Origin: Chamaecrista fasciculata
Taxonomy: Eukaryota > Streptophyta > Magnoliopsida > Fabales > Fabaceae
Reading direction: 5' to 3'
DNA: 64,000 nucleotides
Assembly (NCBI GenBank): GCA_003254925.1
Contig: QANZ01026782.1
Location: forward strand, 77,455 to 141,454
Shown here: positions 58,376 to 64,000 of the stretch, piece by piece
Position numbering within the stretch: the first letter of the stretch is position 1
Layout of the letters: every line of letters starts with the position of its first letter
The notes under the pieces: generated by a model
Seen by the model: only the letters and a program-made list of their open reading frames with translations
Database searches by the model: none
What the model was told of the DNA's origin: nothing
Position numbers and translations under genes: made by a program

Positions 58376-59385
58376 AAGGGTTTGTGAATTGGGCATGTTT
58401 ATGAGTCACCATGGAAGGCGACTGACATTGTATCAGTCTTCCTTTCTTTGCTATCAAAGTGGCTCACTAAAATCTATACCATCGGGCCATATAAGATGAA
58501 GATGAAGACGAATTTGGCTTCCAGTTTAGAGATGCCTAATTCAGATATTTTTTTTATTATTAGTATTTTAATTTACAAGAGCTTGTTGATTGAAATGTTC
58601 ATTTGACTATGAAAGAGCTTGATTATTATCCTAGTTAGCCACCTTTAGCACATAGGAGGCGAACTCTCTGGTTGTTAATTATCAATAGAGGTCTAATTAC
58701 AAAAGAAATGTTATTAGAGGGCTCCTAGTAAGAAAAATTGACACTATAGGGATTCAACTTAAGATAGATATAAATTATAGGGATTAATTATCATTGAATC
58801 AGTTTGATATTTGGAATGCAATGATTTTATTGATCGAGGTTATTATAGTTAATGAAAGGGATTCTAACTCACCTAAACTCTTCCCTTTTAAAAAAAAAAC
58901 AAAAATTAGATAGTGCAAACATTTGCAATGCTTGTTTTATAATTTAATGTGTAGCTTAAGCATCTAAATGCCTGCTCAATATTTATTACAAATTTTGGCA
59001 CACAGTGAGGATCAAGATTTTGTGTGCAAGCATGTTTGACTTCGCATCGCCTTCAAGAAATATTGGATAATCTTTAGTTTTATTGTTTTCTTGACTGGTT
59101 GGGTAAAGCTGTGGTATCAACAAGGAATTTATATTCATAAGTTTTGCAAGAAAGATTGTTAGGAGATTGATGATTAGGTTAGGGTTCTTAAGCTGTTAAT
59201 TTTAATTTTCGAATTTTGATTTGAAGGTATTTGCTATCTCTTAGATTAGATAAGTAATGTAAATTATATACACTAGTATGTTATGTCATATTTAACAACA
59301 ATTATGGACAATATTAGCATTTAGGATTTCTTTTAAGTATTTGGAATTTTTTTGAAACAAATAAAATTCTTTAAGATAAAAATTA
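58376..59385. other. Intergenic DNA
   Basis: No supported feature; AT-rich with short frames only. Confidence 0.45.
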
Positions 59386-61064
59386 GGGTAAATTACACTT
59401 TGGTACCTTGTGGTTTGAAACTTGACACTTCAGTACCCTGAAGTTTTGACAGTTAACACATTGGTACCCTCAATTATTTTTCTGTCACATTTTAACAGAA
59501 TATTCCACCTATATTTCACTTGCCACACTTCAACTCATTTTATTCCAAAATTAAACCTAATGAAAGATCAAAAGGCAGCCAAGAGAAGCAAATCGGCGAC
59601 CATCATGACTTTCAAATCGTCGGGGTCTTCGCCATTATCATCATAAGCATCGATGTTAATTTCTTTCCATCTCTTATTTTGCCATTTTCTACTAAATACG
59701 AGCAGAAATTTTTGACCAATCCCAGAACCTGACTAACTAGCCCCTCATTCTATGAACCGCTAATTACATTCAGTTAAAAAAAAATCACAAAAAGCCAAAC
59801 AGAGCACTTAACTCCTGAATATTATCCCCAATAAAAACAATTCCGGTCATCGTCTATAGAAGATTATCAACGCACACACATGGAAAAACGATATTTTCTC
59901 TTAAAAGGAGGACCGAAAGAAAGTAAAAAAAGAGAAAGTAAACCGTGGATATAGATGAAAACCCAATCTACTAGTTTGTGAAAATTGAAATCAACCCAAT
60001 AGGAGAGATTCTTCCCCTTTCAATTATTCAAATATATTTTACAAGACAAACCATTAATCATCAAGACAAGTTTAAATAAAATCAAGCAGAAAGAAGAGTT
60101 TTTAATCTTGGTCATCTAATGAACAGACTACTGCCCCTTTTTTCCTCTATTAAATTTAACTACAGTGAGCCTATTCTATAGATACCTAGGAAGCATGGAC
60201 ACTCCATTTTAAAGGCGTGTCGTTGTGTCAGACACTGTCAGTGTCCGACACCCGTACGACACCGACACGACACAAATTCATAAATTTTAGAATATAAATC
60301 AATTTTTTATAACTTTAACATGACAAACAAGAGAAGATAATAATGAATATGACATATATTATGAATAAAAGTTGTAATTTTTAAATTTTTCATTAAAAAC
60401 TATGAATATTTAATTATTTATATATATGAATATATGCCGTGTCGTGTCGCGTAATTTTGAGAGTTTGGCGTGTCGCTGTGTCCGTATCCGTGTCGTGTCC
60501 CGTGTCTGTATCAGTGTCCATGCTTCATATCAGATACTCTGCTTCTGATTCGGATGATACAGAATCAGACCTCGATTATGAGATAACCGATGAAACTTGC
60601 GGAAAATTCTCAAATCTCTCGATCGAGAAGAAGGCAAAGGCGCGGTAATATTCTGATTTATTCGATATTCTATTTGTAACGAGGCATTTCAGTTTTAGTG
60701 TAGATTGTAGACTGATTTTGGTATGTGCAATGTTGTTGAAGGTGAGAGTCCAGAAGAGCTGGAGGCAACTGATGAGAAAGACGAGAAGAATTTTGAGGAA
60801 GTTCAAAAAATATGATGGTCGCCGATTTGCTTCTCATGGGCTGCTTTTGATCTTTCATTAGGTTTAATTTTGGAATAAAATGAGTTGAAGTGTGGCAAGT
60901 GAGAGGGCAGGTGGAATATTCTGTTAAAATTTGACAGAAAAATAATTGAGGGTACCAATGTGTTAACTGTCAAAACCTCAGGGTACTAAGGTGTCAAGTT
61001 TCAAACCACAGGGTACCAAAGTAAAATAGGGTCAAACCACAGGGTATCTAAGTGTAATTTACCC
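59386..61064. mobile_element. 1.7-kb GGTACC-type MULE-like element, 9-bp TSD
   Basis: The inverted ends GGGTAAATTACACTTTGG and ccctgtggtttgaaac-type repeats on both sides extend into arms of about 240 bp. The perfect duplication TAAAAATTA is at 59377-59385 and 61065-61073. GGTACC-like cores in the left arm lie at 59402, 59432 and 59463. The arms also share a frame-like piece (MKDQKAAKRSKSATIM on the left and its mirrored near copy MKDQKQPMRSKSATII). The middle holds a nested hAT MITE and an acidic frame (SASDSDDTESDLDYEITDE) that may be a captured gene piece I cannot name. Confidence 0.9.
60186..60529. mobile_element. Second copy of the hAT-type MITE (nested)
   Basis: It starts CTAGGAAGCATGGACACT and ends AGTGTCCATGCTTC plus a few altered bases. 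Its interior matches 46287-46632 over nearly the whole length (cgacacccgtacgacaccga, cgtgtcgtgtcgcgtaattt). The flanks ATAGATAC and TCAGATAC match at six of eight positions, so the target duplication has partly decayed. Confidence 0.85.
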
Positions 61065-61211
61065 TAAAAATTAAAAGCTAAATTGCAAATTGCCTCTGTG
61101 AATTTAGGGACTTGTGTGGAAAACATCTCTAATGTTCAAAACTTGATCAAGAGATATTCAAATTTCAAAGTTGTGCTAATAATCCCCCCCTCTGATATTC
61201 AAACTTATCCA

Positions 61212-63840
61212 TTATTTCCATATTAGCATCTCATTTTTGCACATTGAGCATTTCAAATATTCTAACTCAACAAACAGGTGATTCCAAAGATGAATAGGAC
61301 CAGGCATACACCAATGTGTACAATCGCTAAAACCCCTCATCCACTTATTCCCCCAATACTCTCCAGGATGCCCATCTGATACGAGTCCCACATCGGATAG
61401 TTAGCAAAGAGTAAAAAGCCTTACTCGTATCACCATGTGCTTTCATCATCATGGCTCTCGTCACATCCACTACTTCAAATCTCATCCCATCCTTTCTTGC
61501 TCTTTCAAACTCTTCCATCTGAACATTCCTCACTTGCCACTCCACGCCTCCAAAATCAACCTCTTCTTCACTCAATGGACTCGTCCTGTTGCAGTATCTG
61601 TTACAAATCAAAGTAGAACAAAGACATAAATAATGAAAGGTTTTCAAATATGTATGAGTGATGTATCACTATCCTTAATAAGTAGTTGCTTGTATATCAA
61701 TGGGAGAAAACAAACAAGCCTTTCCCAATATAAAACAAAGCTTATAAATTAAATTTTTTATTTTACTTCATATATATTTTGTTATGATCCTCAAACATTT
61801 TTTTTGTTTTGTTTTAGTTGTTAAACTTTTCTATTTGTTCTATTATTAATCCAATACATCCAACAGATTTCTACATTTTCTAACATGAAAAGTTGAGATA
61901 TATGATTTTTTTTCTCACATGTCGAGAATGAAGATTTTTCATTCTCTTTATCAACTCACTTATTAAGATAATATGAAAGAGAAATTGTTTGCCGCCAAAA
62001 CCAGAGACAATCATGTTTTGAATTCATGATAGAACAAATAGAAAAGTTTAAAGATCAAAATAAAATTCATGGTATAATTCGATGACCAAAATGAGATTTT
62101 GACCCAAAAAGTATTACAATCTTTGAAACCGTACCCTCAGTGTTCCATGCCCCATTCTCAAAGTGAGATGGAGCGAAAGTCCTCAACAAAGTCAACACAT
62201 TTCTCTTGCAAGTGTTGCAGGTATTGATGTATTTGAAAGTGGCTCGAAAGGCCATTCTTATGGGGAAGTCGACGTTGTAGTAGTGTGTGAGATTTGGGTG
62301 GTGGCAGTACACGCATCCTATTAGTTTTGATGCTTCGTGAAGATACATCACCCTGAAAAACCAATGCCCATTTGAGATTATTGCGTAGTCTAAATCAGGA
62401 AACTCTCTTACCCAATCTTCGTCTAGTTTGTCTAGATGCATGTCGAAACTGCTTGAGAGCCTGTCCCATTTACGATTCTTTCTTGCCCTGATATCAGAAA
62501 TCGGGACCATACTGACATTAAAGTGAAGTTGTGGCCTTGGAAATACCATTTTCGGCTCCGATCTTCAGGGTCCTTGTATATGTCCTTTGGAGTCTCTTCC
62601 TGCCAAATTATAGAATTTTGTAAATCACTTCTATGATCTATCTCATGGTGATGATTTCACTCTATGAAAGATTCTAGTTTGCTTGTGGTTAGGGATTGTC
62701 CAATATCAGTGAACAAAATCAACTCCCACAGGACTAGGTGTTTGAATTATATGAAGCTTTTTTTTTTGTTATAATTTTTTTTAATAATTCAGACACAAGA
62801 AAGTTCTAATAACAAGCTTTCTTTGTATTCTCTTAACTTTTTTTTATAGTTAATCATACAATAAATTATCTCTAATACCCTCTATGTTTATAATCTGTCA
62901 TAGGAGATTGATTAAAATGTATTAAACTTCTCTAATTTTAGACGCTATGCATAAAATTCCTTAAAATTTGAAATGTGAGAAAATACCCTTTGAATTTTTA
63001 ATTTAGTATAAATAGTCTTTTTTTAAAAAAATTAATTCAGAAAAATAAAAAATTCAAAATATTTCTTTACTTTTTAAAATTCAATAAACTTTTTAAAATA
63101 GTGGTTAAATTTTAGAAGAATTTTATATATGTTAACAAATTTTTTTGTGTGTCATTAATTTACTTGAGAAAGTTAAATATACAATTTATTCCTAAAATGA
63201 ACCCATCAAATTACCAATACATGAATACAGAGTATGAATTAGAAGATGCAAATATAAACCATGGGAGTTAAAACGTTGGTCCTTGTTCACTTTCTAGTTT
63301 GTAATGGTTTTGAATAGAAGATGGATGTAATATTTTGCAATTAAGATGATAAAATGTCAAAGAATTATGGTTTCCATGTGGTTCCTAGCGAGAGAGTCAC
63401 CAATGAATGCCATTTTCTTTCCTCTAACAATCTTAAGAAACGCTTTTGGGTCAAAGCTCGCAAGTTCACACTTTTCAGGCTTCCATTTCCAGTTCAGAAA
63501 ATCCATGTCTTGTCTTCCCTGCTTGAAGCCTTAACCCATTGACCCTTGAACAAGTCACACGATTTCTGCTCCTCTGTCAATTCAAGAACAACCAATTAAG
63601 GCAATCAAGAGGATATCATTATTATTATGAATTATGATTGTGAAGGAGAGCATTTAATTACCATTTTGTTACTTTTGAGTGGACGTGAGAAACAGAGGAT
63701 TTGGGGAATAGAGAAGGAAAACAGAGAAAATGGAAGCCATGAACAGAGATGTTACAACGAGAGGCAACGTATAATTTCGTGAGTTGAGGCATCTCTCCCT
63801 TCTGGAAAACCGTACTGCAGGGATTCATGCTCTTCTCCAA
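61212..63840 (-). pseudogene. TBL (trichome birefringence-like) O-acetyltransferase pseudogene
   Basis: Four minus-strand parts follow the normal gene order. They are an N-terminal anchor region (63840 to about 63668; MEKSMNPCSTVFQ, then LPLVVTSLFMASIFSVFLLY in another frame), exon two (about 63573-63358; CDLFKGQWV, then NWKWKPEKCELASFDPKAF and FIGDSLARNHME, the GDS esterase motif), exon three (62599-62135; YKDPEDRSRKWYFQGHNFT, HLDKLDEDWVREFPDLDYA, SNGHWFF, RTFAPSHFENG), and exon four (61597-61212; CNRTSPLSEEEVDFGG, VQMEEFERARKDG, VVDVTRAMMM, DCTHWCMPGP). Breaks are a frame change after TKLY in exon one, a deletion between QWV and the GRQDMDF block, a frame change near 62455, a probable one-base loss at the end of exon three, and a 56-bp insertion in exon four. 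Intact relatives sit in the Golgi membrane and O-acetylate wall polysaccharides. Confidence 0.88.
61377..61432. mobile_element. 56-bp TG...CA insertion in the TBL exon (solo-LTR-like)
   Basis: The insert begins TGATACGAGT and ends ACTCGTATCA, a 10-bp terminal inversion with TG...CA ends. It is flanked by CCATC and CCATG, a 5-bp duplication with one change. It interrupts the conserved DGHPG codons. Size, TG...CA ends and five-base duplication suggest a solo LTR of a very small (SMART- or TRIM-class) element. It shares TGTGGGACT (minus strand) with the TRIM at 3742. A fossil without coding capacity. Confidence 0.65.
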
Positions 63841-63848
63841 CTTCTACT

Positions 63849-63871
63849 GAGAGAGAGAGAGAGAGAGAGAG
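63849..63871 (+). repeat. GA microsatellite
   Basis: About 11 GA units, just upstream (minus-strand sense) of the TBL pseudogene start; on that strand it is a CT-rich leader. Confidence 0.9.
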
Positions 63872-63989
63872 GGTTTTAGTGAGAGAAAACCATGAGAATC
63901 CAAATAGTTGGAGCATTGGGAGCAAAATATGGAAAATGGGATTGGGGAGTTTTGGGCTATGTAACTTAAAAAAAAAAAAATCTTTTTTT

Positions 63990-64000
63990 AGCTAAAGTGC
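63990..64000. mobile_element. Start of a GGTCC-type MITE at the window edge
   Basis: The final bases AGCTAAAGTGC match the first bases of the element at 9010 (GGCTAAAGTGC). Only the first eleven bases are in view. Confidence 0.35.

Noticed and set aside
62158-62364. Second minus-strand frame over TBL exon three
   Set aside because: Overlaps the clear TBL frame and has no family features.
1-64000. CRISPR arrays, tRNA or rRNA genes
   Set aside because: Tandem-looking repeats here are transposon arms without unique spacers; no tRNA cloverleaf or rRNA sequence was recognised apart from the tRNA-like SINE head.

Overview
This is a plant nuclear window, clearly a eudicot and probably a rosid. The evidence is GT-AG introns, AT-rich intergenic DNA, plant-specific families (TCP, alpha-dioxygenase, TBL, membrane steroid-binding protein) and a dense plant-type transposon load. 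I cannot name the species. Six single N bases (17539, 26063, 30335, 34427, 47222, 50232) mark a draft assembly, and one of them sits at the seam of a false-looking duplication.

Host genes are sparse. They are an EAPP (E2F-associated phosphoprotein) homologue in three exons (1133-5526), an intronless class I TCP factor close to TCP7 (12711-13511), a fatty-acid alpha-dioxygenase with eight good exons but no N-terminal exons (48430-55071), and an intronless 2H-phosphoesterase-like gene (56359-56910). On the minus strand there is a clearly broken trichome-birefringence-like (TBL) acetyltransferase gene (61212-63840) and a degraded coding fragment near 58 kb. The genes share no evident pathway or operon-like arrangement.

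Most of the rest is mobile DNA. The largest unit is a 7.3-kb L1-type LINE (18000-25282) with matching target-site duplications, an open 1341-codon ORF2 and an ORF1 interrupted by two in-frame TAG codons. A Helitron-like 3' end at 34003 closes a region (about 26-34 kb) that carries two exons of a katanin p80 WD40 gene. There are also a 461-bp TRIM with 5-bp duplications, a tRNA-derived SINE with a perfect 16-bp duplication, a possible solo LTR (39-40.4 kb), and two copies of a hAT-type MITE, each nested in a larger element.

The most striking feature is a collection of about a dozen terminal-inverted-repeat elements. Several have perfect 9- or 10-bp target-site duplications (Mutator-like). Although their end sequences differ, their arms repeat a GGTCC or GGTACC core every 30-31 bases. 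One of them (42833-44018) is a Pack-MULE-like element carrying fragments of two unrelated host genes, a membrane steroid-binding protein exon and a piece resembling a DUF761-type protein, head to tail.
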